Shown: in pieces, positions 1 to 9,358 of the stretch
How the letters are laid out: each line of letters begins with the position of its first letter
Position numbering within the stretch: position 1 is the stretch's first letter
NCBI GenBank assembly: GCA_041071465.1
Contig: CP163498.1
Location: 1,392,001-1,456,000 of the forward strand
Reading direction: 5' to 3'
Length of the DNA stretch: 64,000 nucleotides
DNA from: Pseudomonas putida
GTDB taxonomy: Bacteria; Pseudomonadota; Gammaproteobacteria; Pseudomonadales; Pseudomonadaceae
The notes under the pieces: model-generated
Databases searched by the model: none
What the model was told of the DNA's origin: nothing
The model's input: the letters and a program-made list of their open reading frames with translations, nothing else
Position numbers and translations under genes: made by a program

Positions 1-1653
1 AACGACCATCTTGCGAGTCGAGTGCACCAGCGCGTCACCCTGGTTACGGGCAGCGGCCAGTTCTTCGAACTTGCGGTCTTCCTCGGCGTTGGCCTCGGCG
101 TCACGCACCATGCGCTCGATTTCCTCGTCCGACAGACCGGAGTTGGCCTTGATCACGATCGACTGAGCCTTGCCGGTGGCCTTGTCTTTGGCGCCAACGT
201 GCAGGATGCCGTTGGCGTCGATGTCGAAGGTCACTTCGATCTGCGGTACACCACGTGGTGCTGGCGGAATGTCAGCCAGGTCAAACTTGCCCAGCGACTT
301 GTTCTGCGCAGCCTGCTTACGCTCACCCTGCAGCACGTGAATGGTCACGGCGCCCTGGTTGTCATCGGCGGTCGAGAACACCTGCGACTTTTTGGTCGGG
401 ATGGTGGTGTTCTTCTCGATCAGCGCGGTCATCACGCCACCCATGGTTTCGATACCCAGGGTCAGCGGGCTGACGTCCAGCAGCAGTACGTCTTTCACGT
501 CACCGGCCAATACCGCGCCCTGGATGGCAGCACCCATGGCAACTGCTTCGTCCGGGTTGACGTCCTTGCGCGCTTCTTTACCGAAGAAGTCAGCAACGGT
601 TTTCTGCACCAGCGGCATACGGGTCTGGCCACCGACCAGGATCACGTCGTCGATCTTGCTGGCGTCGATGCCGGCGTCTTTCAGGGCGATGCGGCAAGGC
701 TCGATGGTACGTTGAACCAGGTCTTCAACCAGCGACTCCAGCTTGGCGCGGGAGATTTTCACGTTCAGGTGCTTCGGACCTGTCGCATCTGCGGTGATGT
801 ACGGCAGGTTGACGTCGGTCGACTGAGTCGAGGACAGCTCGATCTTGGCTTTCTCGGCAGCTTCTTTCAGGCGCTGCAGGGCCAGCGGATCGTTCTTCAG
901 GTCCATGCCGGACTCTTTCTTGAACTCGTCGACAAGGTAGTCGATCAGGCGCATGTCGAAGTCTTCGCCACCCAGGAAGGTGTCGCCGTTGGTGGCCAGT
1001 ACTTCGAACTGATGCTCACCGTCGACTTCGGCGATTTCGATGACCGAAACGTCGAAGGTACCACCACCCAGGTCATAAACGATGACGGTGTGGTCGCCTT
1101 TGGCCTTGTCCATGCCGTAAGCCAGAGCAGCGGCGGTCGGCTCGTTGATGATGCGCTTGACGTCCAGACCAGCGATGCGGCCGGCATCCTTGGTGGCCTG
1201 GCGCTGGCTGTCGTTGAAGTAGGCCGGAACGGTGATGACCGCCTCGGTGACAGGCTCGCCGAGGTAGTCTTCGGCGGTCTTCTTCATTTTTTTCAGCACT
1301 TCGGCGCTGATTTGCGGTGGCGCCATGTCCTTGCCGCCGGCCTGTACCCAAGCGTCGCCGTTACCGCCCTTGACGATTTTGTATGGCACCAGCTTGATGT
1401 CTTTCTGCACGACCTCTTCTTCGAAGCGGCGGCCAATCAGGCGCTTCACTGCGAACAGGGTGTTGTGCGGGTTGGTCACAGCCTGGCGCTTGGCCGACTG
1501 GCCAACCAGGATTTCGCCGTCGTTGGCATAAGCCACGATCGAAGGGGTAGTACGCGCGCCTTCGGCGTTTTCGATGACCTTGACGTTACCGTTTTCCAGA
1601 ATGGAGACGCACGAGTTGGTGGTCCCCAGGTCGATACCGATGATTTTGCCCAT
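1..1653 (-). CDS. dnaK: Chaperone DnaK (Hsp70), C-terminal end cut off by window
   Basis: ATP-dependent cytosolic Hsp70 chaperone working with DnaJ and GrpE. The 551 codons present begin [14 protein letters not shown] (Hsp70 phosphate-loop signature) and include the second ATPase signature [12 protein letters not shown] and the third, [10 protein letters not shown], followed by most of the substrate-binding domain. About 90 C-terminal residues (lid helices) lie before base 1. ATG is at 1651-1653 with a purine-rich RBS (GGGAGAG). It lies 101 bp downstream of grpE on the same strand, so it is probably read from the grpE heat-shock promoter, possibly with its own. Identification is certain; only the 3' end is missing. 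Confidence 0.98.
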   Translation of the reverse strand, partial: MGKIIGIDLGTTNSCVSILENGNVKVIENAEGARTTPSIVAYANDGEILVGQSAKRQAVTNPHNTLFAVKRLIGRRFEEEVVQKDIKLVPYKIVKGGNGDAWVQAGGKDMAPPQISAEVLKKMKKTAEDYLGEPVTEAVITVPAYFNDSQRQATKDAGRIAGLDVKRIINEPTAAALAYGMDKAKGDHTVIVYDLGGGTFDVSVIEIAEVDGEHQFEVLATNGDTFLGGEDFDMRLIDYLVDEFKKESGMDLKNDPLALQRLKEAAEKAKIELSSTQSTDVNLPYITADATGPKHLNVKISRAKLESLVEDLVQRTIEPCRIALKDAGIDASKIDDVILVGGQTRMPLVQKTVADFFGKEARKDVNPDEAVAMGAAIQGAVLAGDVKDVLLLDVSPLTLGIETMGGVMTALIEKNTTIPTKKSQVFSTADDNQGAVTIHVLQGERKQAAQNKSLGKFDLADIPPAPRGVPQIEVTFDIDANGILHVGAKDKATGKAQSIVIKANSGLSDEEIERMVRDAEANAEEDRKFEELAAARNQGDALVHSTRKMVV

Positions 1654-1754
1654 GTTAACTCTCCCGAAACTTGAATTTGGCGGCAGCGGCTACTTCGGCC
1701 AACTGCGGTAATACTTGATCGCTTGACACCTAGATGGGGATGCCCGGACTAATT

Positions 1755-2309
1755 TCAAGCCTTCTCGTCGATAGAAGGTTGCGGGGCAGCCGGCGCCTTG
1801 CTGACCACCACCATGGCGGGGCGCAGCAGGCGGCCATTCAGCAGGTAGCCTTTCTGGAACACGTTCAGCACGCTGTTTGGCTCTACTTCGGCGTTTTCCT
1901 GCATGGCCATGGCCTGGTGGTGCTCAGGGTTGAACGGCTGACCGTGCGGGTCGACAGCTTCGAGGTTGTAGCGCTTGAGGGTGTCCTGGAACATCTTCAG
2001 GGTCAGCTCGACGCCTTCACGAATCTGCTTGACGTGCTCGTCGTCGGCGCTGGAGTGAGCCAAGGCCAGTTCCAGGCTGTCGATCACCGGCAGCAGGTCG
2101 CTGGAGAATTTCTCGAGGGCGAACTTGCGGGCCTTGTCGACTTCCTGCTCGGCGCGGCGAATGCTGTTCTGCGCTTCTGCTGCGACACGCAGGGACTGAT
2201 CCTTGGCGGCGGCCAGCTGCTCCTCGAGCTCCTGAACGCGGGCGCCGTTATCCACTGCAGCGGCTTCTTCGGCATTAAGGTCTTTCTCGTTCAGCTGATC
2301 GTCAGCCAT
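1755..2309 (-). CDS. grpE: Nucleotide exchange factor GrpE
   Basis: A 184-aa nucleotide exchange factor that releases ADP from DnaK. It starts [11 protein letters not shown], with an acidic N-terminus, a long coiled coil (about residues 20-90), and the C-terminal beta domain with the family signature around [23 protein letters not shown]. The ATG at 2307-2309 is preceded by GGAGGAGA; the frame extends 28 codons further upstream, but without an RBS and through the promoter. It precedes dnaK, the usual gammaproteobacterial order, and is driven by the sigma-32 promoter annotated just upstream. Confidence 0.97.
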   Translation of the reverse strand: MADDQLNEKDLNAEEAAAVDNGARVQELEEQLAAAKDQSLRVAAEAQNSIRRAEQEVDKARKFALEKFSSDLLPVIDSLELALAHSSADDEHVKQIREGVELTLKMFQDTLKRYNLEAVDPHGQPFNPEHHQAMAMQENAEVEPNSVLNVFQKGYLLNGRLLRPAMVVVSKAPAAPQPSIDEKA

Positions 2310-2366
2310 GGGTTCTCTCCTCCGCAATTTCTGTAGTACGAGCAAAGCTCGCCGTGTCTGCCGGCT

Positions 2367-2394
2367 ATATGGGGCCTGAAAAACCAGCTTCAAG
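2367..2394 (-). promoter_or_regulatory. Sigma-32 (RpoH) heat-shock promoter of grpE-dnaK
   Basis: On the minus strand the -35 CTTGAA (complement of 2389-2394) is followed after 14 bp by the -10 CCCCATAT (complement of 2367-2374), matching the RpoH consensus CTTGAA-N13-17-CCCCATNT at every defined base. Transcription would start near 2360, giving a leader of about 50 nt before the grpE ATG. Confidence 0.93.
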
Positions 2395-2439
2395 GGGCAA
2401 GGTGGTTTTCAGGGCCGCAACAGAATCTGCCAAGGGGCA

Positions 2440-2476
2440 TTGGCAGGCCTGAAAAAAGTACTGTATAAATAACCAG
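2440..2476 (+). promoter_or_regulatory. recN promoter with overlapping LexA-like box
   Basis: A TTGGCA -35 (2440-2445) and a TATAAA -10 (2464-2469) with 18-bp spacing lie upstream of recN. CTGTATAAATAACCAG (2461-2476) overlaps the -10 and differs from the LexA consensus CTGT-N8-ACAG by one base in the right arm. recN is a classic SOS gene, so LexA repression is the expected control. Confidence 0.8.
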
Positions 2477-2499
2477 ACCTGACTTTCGGGAGCCGCCCC

Positions 2500-4173
2500 A
2501 TGCTGGTGCACCTGTCCATTCACAATTACGCCATCGTCGAGCACCTCGACCTCGAAATCGCCCGTGGCATGTCTGTCATCACCGGCGAGACCGGCGCCGG
2601 CAAATCGATCATGCTCGACGCCCTTGGCCTGGCCCTGGGCGACCGAGCCGACAGCGGTGTGGTGCGCCCCGGCACCGACAAGGCAGACATCCTCGCCACC
2701 TTCGACCTGGTGGACATCCCCGAGGCGCATGCCTGGCTGACCGAGCGCGACCTGGACAACGACGGCCTGTGCATCCTGCGCCGGGTGATCACCGCCGAAG
2801 GCCGCAGCCGCGGCTACATCAACGGCACGCCCTGCCCGCTTGGCGACCTTAAAGCGCTGGGCGAACTGCTGATCGACATCCATAGCCAGCACGAGCACCA
2901 GTCGCTGCTCAAGACCGACACCCATCGCCGCTTGCTCGACGAGTATGCGGGCGCCGTCGACCTGGCCCGCCAGGTACAGCTGGCAGCCAAGCGCTGGAAC
3001 CAAACCCGCCTGGAGCTGGAGCGCCTGTCCAATTCCGGCGACGAGCAGCGCGCCCGCCACCAACTGCTCAGCTACCAACTGGAAGAACTGGACAACCTGG
3101 GCCTTGGCGAGCACGAACTGGAGCAGCTGGAACAGGAGCACAAGAACCTGACCAGCGCCGAAGCCCTGTTCGGCATCTGTCGCCAGGTCATCGACCAGTG
3201 CAGCGAGAGCGACTCGGGCAACGTGCTCAGTGCCCTCACCTCCTGCCTCAATCGTCTGGGTGCCGCCACCAACTCACCCAAGGCACTGGGCGAAGCAGCC
3301 AACCTGATCGCCAGCGCGCAAATCCAGGTCGAGGAAGCCGTGGGCGAACTCAACCGCTTCCTCGACAACTTCGATGCCGACCCGATGCGCCTGCAGGCCT
3401 TGGAAGAGCGCCTCGACACCCTCTATACGCTGGCGCGCAAACACCGCGTGCACCCCACCGAACTGCCTCACCTGCAGCAACGGCTGATGGAAGAAATCGA
3501 AGGCCTTAACGCCAGTGACGAGTCGATCGAGCGCCTGGGTGAAGAGCTTGCCGCCTTCGCCCAGCACTATAAAGAGAAGGCCCGCGAACTCAGCGGCCTG
3601 CGTCAGCAGGCAGCCCAGCAACTGGCGGGCGCCGTCGAACAGGAAATCCAGCGCCTGGGCATGCCTGGCGGTCGCTTCTGCATCGAGCTGACACCTAACG
3701 AGGGCTCCGACCTCTCACCCCATGGCCTGGAGCAGATCGAGCTGCTGGTCAGCGCAAACCCCGGCCAACCACTCAAAGGCCTGGCGAAGGTGGCCTCGGG
3801 CGGCGAACTGTCGCGTATCAGCCTGGCGATCCAGGTGATCACGGCACAGACCTCGCGCATCCCGACCCTGGTATTCGACGAAGTCGACGTGGGTATCGGC
3901 GGCCCCACTGCCGAAATCGTCGGCCAATTGCTGCGTCGCCTGGGCGAGCGTGGCCAGGTGCTGACCGTGACACACCTGCCACAGGTAGCAGCACAAGGGC
4001 ATCATCACCTGTTCGTACACAAGGTGCGCAACAGTGATACCACCCACACCGCCGTGGCCAGCCTGGGCAAACGTGAGCGGGTAGAAGAAGTGGCGCGGAT
4101 GCTGGGCGGCATCGACCTGACCAAAGAGTCCTTGGCGCATGCGCGCAAGATGGTGGTTTCTGGAAAGGCTTGA
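2500..4173 (+). CDS. recN: DNA repair protein RecN (SMC-like ATPase)
   Basis: A 557-aa SMC-type ATPase for recombinational repair of double-strand breaks. It begins MLVHLSIHNYAIVEHLDLEI, with Walker A GETGAGKS near residue 32, two long coiled-coil segments in the middle, the ABC signature KVASGGELSR near residue 430 and Walker B TLVFDEVDVGIGG shortly after, then a conserved THLPQVAA. Length matches the family (about 555). It diverges from grpE; the LexA-like box in its promoter implies DNA-damage induction. Confidence 0.97.
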   Translation: MLVHLSIHNYAIVEHLDLEIARGMSVITGETGAGKSIMLDALGLALGDRADSGVVRPGTDKADILATFDLVDIPEAHAWLTERDLDNDGLCILRRVITAEGRSRGYINGTPCPLGDLKALGELLIDIHSQHEHQSLLKTDTHRRLLDEYAGAVDLARQVQLAAKRWNQTRLELERLSNSGDEQRARHQLLSYQLEELDNLGLGEHELEQLEQEHKNLTSAEALFGICRQVIDQCSESDSGNVLSALTSCLNRLGAATNSPKALGEAANLIASAQIQVEEAVGELNRFLDNFDADPMRLQALEERLDTLYTLARKHRVHPTELPHLQQRLMEEIEGLNASDESIERLGEELAAFAQHYKEKARELSGLRQQAAQQLAGAVEQEIQRLGMPGGRFCIELTPNEGSDLSPHGLEQIELLVSANPGQPLKGLAKVASGGELSRISLAIQVITAQTSRIPTLVFDEVDVGIGGPTAEIVGQLLRRLGERGQVLTVTHLPQVAAQGHHHLFVHKVRNSDTTHTAVASLGKRERVEEVARMLGGIDLTKESLAHARKMVVSGKA

Positions 4174-4242
4174 GCTGCTCTACCAGGCCAATGCAGTTGT
4201 TGTGAAAGCGACCTGCGTTGCCTTAAGACCCTCAGAAAGCAC

Positions 4243-4266
4243 AAAGGCGACCCGAAGGTCGCCTTT
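4243..4266. terminator. Hairpin between convergent recN and fur
   Basis: A perfect 10-bp stem AAAGGCGACC / GGTCGCCTTT with a CGAA tetraloop sits between two convergent genes. The flanking U-tract is weak on both strands, so it is a probable bidirectional terminator rather than a canonical one. Confidence 0.65.
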
Positions 4267-4289
4267 GCTATTCATAACGATATAAATCG

Positions 4290-4694
4290 TTACTTCTTCT
4301 TACGCACGTACAGGACCAGATTGTGGTCCACCAGCTCGTAGCCATGCTCGGCCACGATTTCGCGCTGGCGCTTCTCGATTTCGGCATCCATGAACTCGAT
4401 GACTTCACTGGTATCCACGTTCACCATATGGTCGTGGTGACCGCCATCGGCCAGTTCGAACACCGCGTGGCCGCCGTCGAAGTTGTGGCGAACCACCAGA
4501 CCCGCCGCTTCGAACTGAGTCAGCACGCGATAGACGGTGGCCAGGCCCACATCTTCGCCAGCCTCCATCAGCGCCTTGTAGACATCCTCTGCACTCATGT
4601 GACGCTGCTCGGTAGAGTCGAGCATCTGAAGGATCTTTACTCGAGGCAGGGTCACCTTGAGACCGGCTTTGCGCAATTCGCTATTTTCAACCAT
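4290..4694 (-). CDS. fur: Ferric uptake regulator Fur
   Basis: A 134-aa Fe2+-dependent repressor, the standard Pseudomonas length, starting MVENSELRKAGLKVTLPR. The N-terminal winged helix is followed by the metal-binding motif HDHMVNVD preceded by DGGHH. No Cys pairs (CxxC) are present, as in Pseudomonas Fur. I chose the start at 4694 because the upstream extension runs into the divergent omlA promoter region. It shares a 97-bp intergenic region with omlA, the known pseudomonad fur/omlA arrangement with overlapping divergent promoters. Confidence 0.97.
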   Translation of the reverse strand: MVENSELRKAGLKVTLPRVKILQMLDSTEQRHMSAEDVYKALMEAGEDVGLATVYRVLTQFEAAGLVVRHNFDGGHAVFELADGGHHDHMVNVDTSEVIEFMDAEIEKRQREIVAEHGYELVDHNLVLYVRKKK

Positions 4695-4791
4695 GGTCAG
4701 CTTTCTCGCCGATGCTGCTTCGCAGCTTCTCTTAATACGGGTATGATCGGGGTTTACGTTGTCCAGCCAAGATAGTGGAAGTCGCCCACCG

Positions 4792-5328
4792 ATGCAAAAC
4801 ACCAAGCTCTTGCTAACCAGCCTCACCCTAGTGGGACTGCTCGCACTCGCCGGTTGCTCGTTTCCCGGGGTTTACAAAATCGACATCCAGCAGGGCAATG
4901 TCGTCACGCAAGACATGATAGACCAATTACGCCCGGGAATGACCCGACGGCAAGTAAGGTTTATCATGGGCAACCCGCTGATTCAGGATACCTTCAACAC
5001 CAACCGTTGGGATTACCTGTATAGCCTGCAGCCTGGTGGCGGTAAACGCCAGCAAGAGCGCATGAGCATCTTCTTCAACGAAAGCGACCAACTGGTCAGC
5101 CTGTCTGGCGACTTCATGCCGGGCGTAAGCCGCGACCAGGAAATCCTCGGCGGCAGCAGCGACACCACCGTCAGCCCAGCCACCGAGCCAGGCCAGGCCG
5201 AACAGCCGGCACCACAGCCGGTGGAAAAACCAGCCAAGCCTGGTTCGACCGAAGAGTCCATCCAGCGCGAAATCGATACCATCGAGACCACCCCAGTCCC
5301 GACGCCAGCACCACTGGAAACCCGGTAA
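4792..5328 (+). CDS. bamE: Outer membrane lipoprotein OmlA/BamE (SmpA family)
   Basis: A 178-aa outer-membrane lipoprotein of the BAM complex. The signal peptide [20 protein letters not shown] ends in a lipobox LAGC with the acylated Cys near residue 22. The BamE core follows ([25 protein letters not shown], typical SmpA/OmlA motif split here as [13 protein letters not shown] and [11 protein letters not shown]). The C-terminal 60 residues are Pro/Glu/Thr-rich and low complexity, longer than in E. coli BamE. The in-frame upstream extension to 4759 lacks a signal sequence and was rejected. Divergent from fur. Confidence 0.94.
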   Translation: MQNTKLLLTSLTLVGLLALAGCSFPGVYKIDIQQGNVVTQDMIDQLRPGMTRRQVRFIMGNPLIQDTFNTNRWDYLYSLQPGGGKRQQERMSIFFNESDQLVSLSGDFMPGVSRDQEILGGSSDTTVSPATEPGQAEQPAPQPVEKPAKPGSTEESIQREIDTIETTPVPTPAPLETR

Positions 5329-5343
5329 TCGCACAGCAGATAC

Positions 5344-5376
5344 AAAAAAGCCCGGACCTGGTCCGGGCTTTTTTTT
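5344..5376. terminator. Rho-independent terminator of omlA (bidirectional with ratA)
   Basis: Stem GCCCGGACC / GGTCCGGGC (5350-5368) with an A-run before and a T8 run after. It can terminate omlA on the plus strand and ratA on the minus strand, which converge here. Confidence 0.92.
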
Positions 5377-5388
5377 GCGCCTTATCCG

Positions 5389-5823
5389 TCAGGCATGCAA
5401 TTGCTTGGCGCGCTGGCAGAAGGCATCGACCAGGGTGTTGGCTGCCTGATTGAACAGCGGCCCCAACGTGGCACGCACGATCGGCCCGGCATAATCGAAG
5501 GACAGGTCCAGGCTGATCTTGCAGGCTTTTTCACCCAGCGGTTTGAACACCCACACACCATGCAGCTGAGTGAATGGCCCCTCTTCGAGGTTCATCTCGA
5601 TGGACTGCCCCGGCACCAGCACATTGCGCGTGACGAAGTGCTGGCTCATGCCGCCCTTGGCCACTTCGAGCTTGGCCCGCATGTGCGTGTCACTGGCTTC
5701 GATCACCGTCGAGGCCGAGCACCACGGCAGAAACTCAGGGTAGCTGGCCACATCGTTGACCAGATCGTAGAGCGCCTGGGCGGGGTATGGCAGCAGGGCG
5801 GAGCGTTGAATATGGGTAGTCAT
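5389..5823 (-). CDS. ratA: RatA family START-domain protein (ubiquinone-binding / ribosome-associated toxin family)
   Basis: A 144-aa SRPBCC/START-like protein. It starts MTTHIQRSALLPYPAQALYDLVNDV, followed by YPEFLPWCSAS and the amphipathic core ending VDAFCQRAKQLHA. The family is called RatA in E. coli (reported to block 70S association) and Coq10-like in yeast; which role applies here cannot be read from sequence. I placed the start at 5823, the position matching family members; the frame is open for 38 more codons upstream. It is divergent from smpB and converges on omlA. Confidence 0.9.
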   Translation of the reverse strand: MTTHIQRSALLPYPAQALYDLVNDVASYPEFLPWCSASTVIEASDTHMRAKLEVAKGGMSQHFVTRNVLVPGQSIEMNLEEGPFTQLHGVWVFKPLGEKACKISLDLSFDYAGPIVRATLGPLFNQAANTLVDAFCQRAKQLHA

Positions 5824-5986
5824 CCAGGCGTCACTTCCAAGGCTGGGTGGCGGCGCTTCGCAGCGTGCCGAAAACAGGTTCTGTGCGTATGACAGGGGTT
5901 GTATTGTCCGGTATTCATTCCGGTGGCTCAAGCACACCGAAATCCCATAGCGGACGACGCGCGGACTTGCCTATAATGCCGCCCCT

Positions 5987-6469
5987 ATGGCTAAGCAAAA
6001 AAAACATCCGACCGGGACCATCGCGCAAAACAAGAAAGCGCGACACGATTACTTCATCGAACACAAGTTCGAGGCCGGGCTGGTCCTGTCCGGCTGGGAA
6101 GTAAAAAGCCTGCGAGCTGGCAAGGCGCACCTGACCGACAGCTACGTGCTGCTCAAGGACGGTGAAGCCTGGCTGTTCGGCAGCCACATCACTCCGCTGA
6201 CCACCGCCAGCACCCACGTCATCGCCGACCCCATCCGCACCCGCAAGCTGCTGCTGAACAAGCGCGAGCTTGAGCGCCTGGAAGCGGCCGTGGCGCAAAA
6301 AGGCTACACCTGCGTGGCCTTGGCGCTGTACTGGAGCAAGCACCTGATCAAGTGCGAAATCGCACTGGGCAAGGGCAAGAAGGAGTTCGACAAGCGCGAC
6401 ACCATGCGCGAGCGCGACTCCAACCGCGAGCTGCAGCGGGCTGTGCGGAACAAGGGCAAGGAAGACTAG
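5987..6469 (+). CDS. smpB: SsrA-binding protein SmpB
   Basis: A 160-aa partner of tmRNA in trans-translation: it binds the tRNA-like domain and rescues stalled ribosomes. It begins [21 protein letters not shown], includes the beta-barrel motif [14 protein letters not shown] and ends in the basic tail with [20 protein letters not shown], which occupies the mRNA channel. The tmRNA gene itself lies 7.6 kb downstream in this window. Confidence 0.98.
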   Translation: MAKQKKHPTGTIAQNKKARHDYFIEHKFEAGLVLSGWEVKSLRAGKAHLTDSYVLLKDGEAWLFGSHITPLTTASTHVIADPIRTRKLLLNKRELERLEAAVAQKGYTCVALALYWSKHLIKCEIALGKGKKEFDKRDTMRERDSNRELQRAVRNKGKED

Positions 6470-6487
6470 ATCTTCTTTCGCCTGTTC

Positions 6488-6590
6488 GGCCCTCTTCGCG
6501 GGTAAACCCGCCCCCATAGGTATATCACTGCCCTTGAAGGCTGTGAGAACCCTGTGGGAGCGGGTTCACCCGCGAAGAGGCCAGCACTGC
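6488..6590. repeat. REP-element inverted pair
   Basis: Two oppositely oriented REP units: 6488-6520 (cctcttcgcgggtaaacccg) and 6551-6590 (gtgggagcgggttcacccgc plus gaagagg). They lie between the convergent smpB and lldR and belong to the abundant intergenic P. putida-type REP family. Confidence 0.85.
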
Positions 6591-6601
6591 CACCACAAAT
6601 C

Positions 6602-7369
6602 TCAACGCCCGCTACGCCGCTCTGCCCGCGCCACCCGCTGCGCCTCTTCGTGCGCCTCTTCCAGCACCTCCTGCACATACAGAATGTGCCGGCTGGACAC
6701 CTCGCGCGCATCCTCCGCCCTGCCCTCGACAATCGCCAGGTACAGCTCCCGGTGCTGACTGATCAGCATGTCCCGGGTTTCGGTGCGCTGCTGGTACATG
6801 CCGCCAATGTTAGTCACCACGTTGCGCTTGAGCAGGTCGAACAACCCCCGAATGGTATGCAGCAACACTGCGTTATGGCTGGCCTCGGCAATCGCCAAGT
6901 GGAAGCGTGCATCCGCCGCGCCCTCCTCCGCCCGGGTCACTTCGTCGACCCTGGCATAGCAGTCCTGCAACACATCGAAGGCCGCCTTCAGCCGCGCTCG
7001 GTCAGGCTCGGTGGCACGTTGGGCAGCATAGTAGGCACACGACGCCTCCAGGGTATGGCGGAATTCGAGCAGGTCACGCTGCGCCTCAGCACTGTGCTCG
7101 AGCAACTGCAGCAATGGGTCGCTGAAGGTGGACCCCAGCGACTCGGCAACAAAATTGCCCCCGCCCTGACGGCTGACCAGCAGCCCTTTGGCCACCAGCT
7201 TCTGGATCGCCTCACGCAGTGACGGGCGGGACACACCAAATTGCTCGGCAAGGACGCGCTCGGCCGGCAGCCGCTGCCCCGAGGTCAGCGTGCCTTCCAG
7301 AATCATCCCTTCCAACCGATCGACAATGTCGTCGGACAGGCGCCGTTGGCGGACCTGATCAAAAACCAT
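6602..7369 (-). CDS. lldR: Lactate-responsive GntR/FadR-family regulator LldR
   Basis: A 255-aa transcription factor: an N-terminal winged helix (residues 1-75; LPAERVLAEQFGVSRPSLRE is the GntR recognition helix region) and a C-terminal FCD ligand domain whose metal site includes the D/H residues in ARFHLAIAEASHN. GGAGAG precedes the ATG at 7367-7369. It is divergent from lldP, and a perfect palindrome of FadR-family type lies in the shared intergenic region. In Pseudomonas, LldR represses lld genes and is relieved by lactate; that role is inferred from family and position. Confidence 0.93.
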   Translation of the reverse strand: MVFDQVRQRRLSDDIVDRLEGMILEGTLTSGQRLPAERVLAEQFGVSRPSLREAIQKLVAKGLLVSRQGGGNFVAESLGSTFSDPLLQLLEHSAEAQRDLLEFRHTLEASCAYYAAQRATEPDRARLKAAFDVLQDCYARVDEVTRAEEGAADARFHLAIAEASHNAVLLHTIRGLFDLLKRNVVTNIGGMYQQRTETRDMLISQHRELYLAIVEGRAEDAREVSSRHILYVQEVLEEAHEEAQRVARAERRSGR

Positions 7370-7516
7370 CACATGCTCTCCACAAACCCCCAGCAAATTT
7401 CAGGGGGCGCCTATTCTCGCCGATCCAGGACGCGCACACACCCATCAAGCCGCGATTTTCCCAGCGCATCAGGTGCCCGCTCATCGGCACGCGACCAAAG
7501 TTTTGCGCAGGACAAA

Positions 7517-7580
7517 TTGACACACCCACGACAGCGCTTTTAACCTAGCGACCAGCCATTGTAAATTGGTCTTACCAATT
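7517..7580 (+). promoter_or_regulatory. lldP-lldD-dld promoter and LldR operator
   Basis: A TTGACA -35 (7517-7522) and a TTTAAC -10 (7539-7544) are followed by AATTGGTCTTACCAATT (7564-7580), a perfect palindrome around CTT containing the TGGT-N3-ACCA core typical of FadR-subfamily operators. Its position just downstream of the predicted start site suits repression by road-block. Confidence 0.82.
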
Positions 7581-7624
7581 ATCCAATGCCAGTGCTGACC
7601 AACAACAATTAGGGGCCACCCCAT

Positions 7625-9295
7625 ATGCAAACCTGGCAACAACTCTATAGCCCGCTTGGTAGTCTTGGCCTGTCCGCACTGGCGGCGGTCATCCCCATCG
7701 TGTTCTTCTTCCTGGCCCTCGCCGTGTTCCGCCTCAAGGGCCACGTAGCGGGCAGCATCACCCTCGCGTTGTCGATCCTGGTGGCGATCTTCGCCTTCCA
7801 GATGCCTGTCGACATGGCCTTCGCCGCCGCGGGTTACGGCTTCCTCTACGGCCTCTGGCCAATTGCCTGGATCATCGTTGCCGCGGTGTTCCTGTACAAA
7901 CTCACGGTCAAGAGCGGCCAGTTCGAGGTGATCCGCAGCTCGGTGCTGTCGATTACCGACGACCAGCGCCTGCAAGTACTGCTGATCGGCTTCTGCTTCG
8001 GTGCCTTCCTGGAAGGCGCTGCAGGCTTTGGCGCACCCGTGGCAATCACTGCCGCGCTGCTGGTGGGCCTGGGCTTCAACCCGCTGTACGCCGCCGGCCT
8101 GTGCCTGATCGCCAATACCGCACCGGTGGCCTTCGGCGCCCTGGGCATCCCGATCATCGTGGCCGGCCAGGTCACCGGCATCGACGCCTTCCACATCGGC
8201 GCCATGACCGGCCGCCAGCTGCCACTGCTGTCGCTGTTCGTGCCGTTCTGGCTGGTGTTCATGATGGACGGCCTGCGCGGCGTGAAGGAAACCTGGCCTG
8301 CCGCGCTGGTCGCCGGCCTGAGCTTCGCCGTCACCCAGTACTTCACTTCGAACTTCATCGGCCCAGAGCTGCCAGACATCACCTCGGCACTGGCCAGCCT
8401 GATCTGCCTCACCCTGTTCCTGAAGGTCTGGCAGCCCAAGCGTTCGTTCAGCGAAGCCAAGGGCAGCGTCGGCGCCGCCGTGGTGCAGCCAAGCGGCAGC
8501 CAGCCTAGCCCGTACAGCTTTGGCGAGATCTTCAAGGCCTGGTCGCCGTTCCTGATCCTGACCGTACTGGTCACCATCTGGACCCTGAAGCCGTTCAAGG
8601 CAGCGTTCGCCCCAGGCGGCGCGATGTACAACTTCGTGTTCAACTTCGCCATCCCACACCTCGACCAGCTGGTGATCAAGACCGCACCGATCGTTGCCGC
8701 GCCGACCGCCATGCCTGCGGTGTTCAAGCTCGACCCGATCTCCGCCACCGGCACCGCGATCTTCCTCTCGGCACTGATCTCCATGGCGGTGCTGAAGATC
8801 AACTTCAAAACTGGTCTTACCACTTTCAAAGAAACCTTCTGGGAACTGCGCTGGCCGATTCTGTCGATCGGCATGGTGCTGGCCTTCGCCTTCGTCACCA
8901 ACTACTCCGGCATGTCCTCGACCATGGCCCTGGTGCTGGCCGGCACCGGCGCTGCATTCCCGTTCTTCTCGCCGTTCCTCGGCTGGCTGGGCGTGTTCCT
9001 GACTGGCTCGGACACCTCGTCCAACGCCCTGTTCAGCTCGCTGCAGGCCACCACCGCGCACCAGATCGGGGTTAACGACACCCTGCTGGTAGCGGCCAAC
9101 ACCAGCGGCGGCGTGACCGGCAAGATGATCTCGCCGCAATCGATCGCCGTGGCCTGCGCCGCCACCGGCCTGGTGGGCAAGGAATCGGACCTGTTCCGCT
9201 TCACCGTCAAGCACAGCCTGTTCTTCGCCACCATCGTCGGCCTGATCACCCTGATCCAGGCTTACTGGCTGACCGGCATGCTGGTTCATCACTAA
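7625..9295 (+). CDS. lldP: L-lactate permease
   Basis: A 556-aa LctP-family lactate/glycolate:H+ symporter of the inner membrane, with about 12-13 hydrophobic segments. Recognisable stretches include [21 protein letters not shown] sequence near residue 122 and the C-terminal [20 protein letters not shown] / [12 protein letters not shown] block diagnostic of the family. First gene of the lldP-lldD-dld operon; 62 bp with an internal hairpin separate it from lldD. Confidence 0.96.
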   Translation: MQTWQQLYSPLGSLGLSALAAVIPIVFFFLALAVFRLKGHVAGSITLALSILVAIFAFQMPVDMAFAAAGYGFLYGLWPIAWIIVAAVFLYKLTVKSGQFEVIRSSVLSITDDQRLQVLLIGFCFGAFLEGAAGFGAPVAITAALLVGLGFNPLYAAGLCLIANTAPVAFGALGIPIIVAGQVTGIDAFHIGAMTGRQLPLLSLFVPFWLVFMMDGLRGVKETWPAALVAGLSFAVTQYFTSNFIGPELPDITSALASLICLTLFLKVWQPKRSFSEAKGSVGAAVVQPSGSQPSPYSFGEIFKAWSPFLILTVLVTIWTLKPFKAAFAPGGAMYNFVFNFAIPHLDQLVIKTAPIVAAPTAMPAVFKLDPISATGTAIFLSALISMAVLKINFKTGLTTFKETFWELRWPILSIGMVLAFAFVTNYSGMSSTMALVLAGTGAAFPFFSPFLGWLGVFLTGSDTSSNALFSSLQATTAHQIGVNDTLLVAANTSGGVTGKMISPQSIAVACAATGLVGKESDLFRFTVKHSLFFATIVGLITLIQAYWLTGMLVHH

Positions 9296-9305
9296 AGTGA
9301 AAGGG

Positions 9306-9329
9306 GCCGGGCGCCATCGCGCGCCCGGC
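9306..9329 (+). other. Intercistronic hairpin lldP/lldD
   Basis: A perfect 9-bp stem GCCGGGCGC / GCGCCCGGC with a 6-nt loop and no U-tract. It could stabilise the 3' end of the lldP message or attenuate the downstream genes. Confidence 0.6.
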
Positions 9330-9358
9330 ACTCCCCACAAGCAACGCTGCGAGAATCC

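Noticed and set aside
22..1674. 550-codon plus-strand open frame opposite dnaK
   Set aside because: Shadow of dnaK, created by high GC at third positions; protein has no recognisable family.
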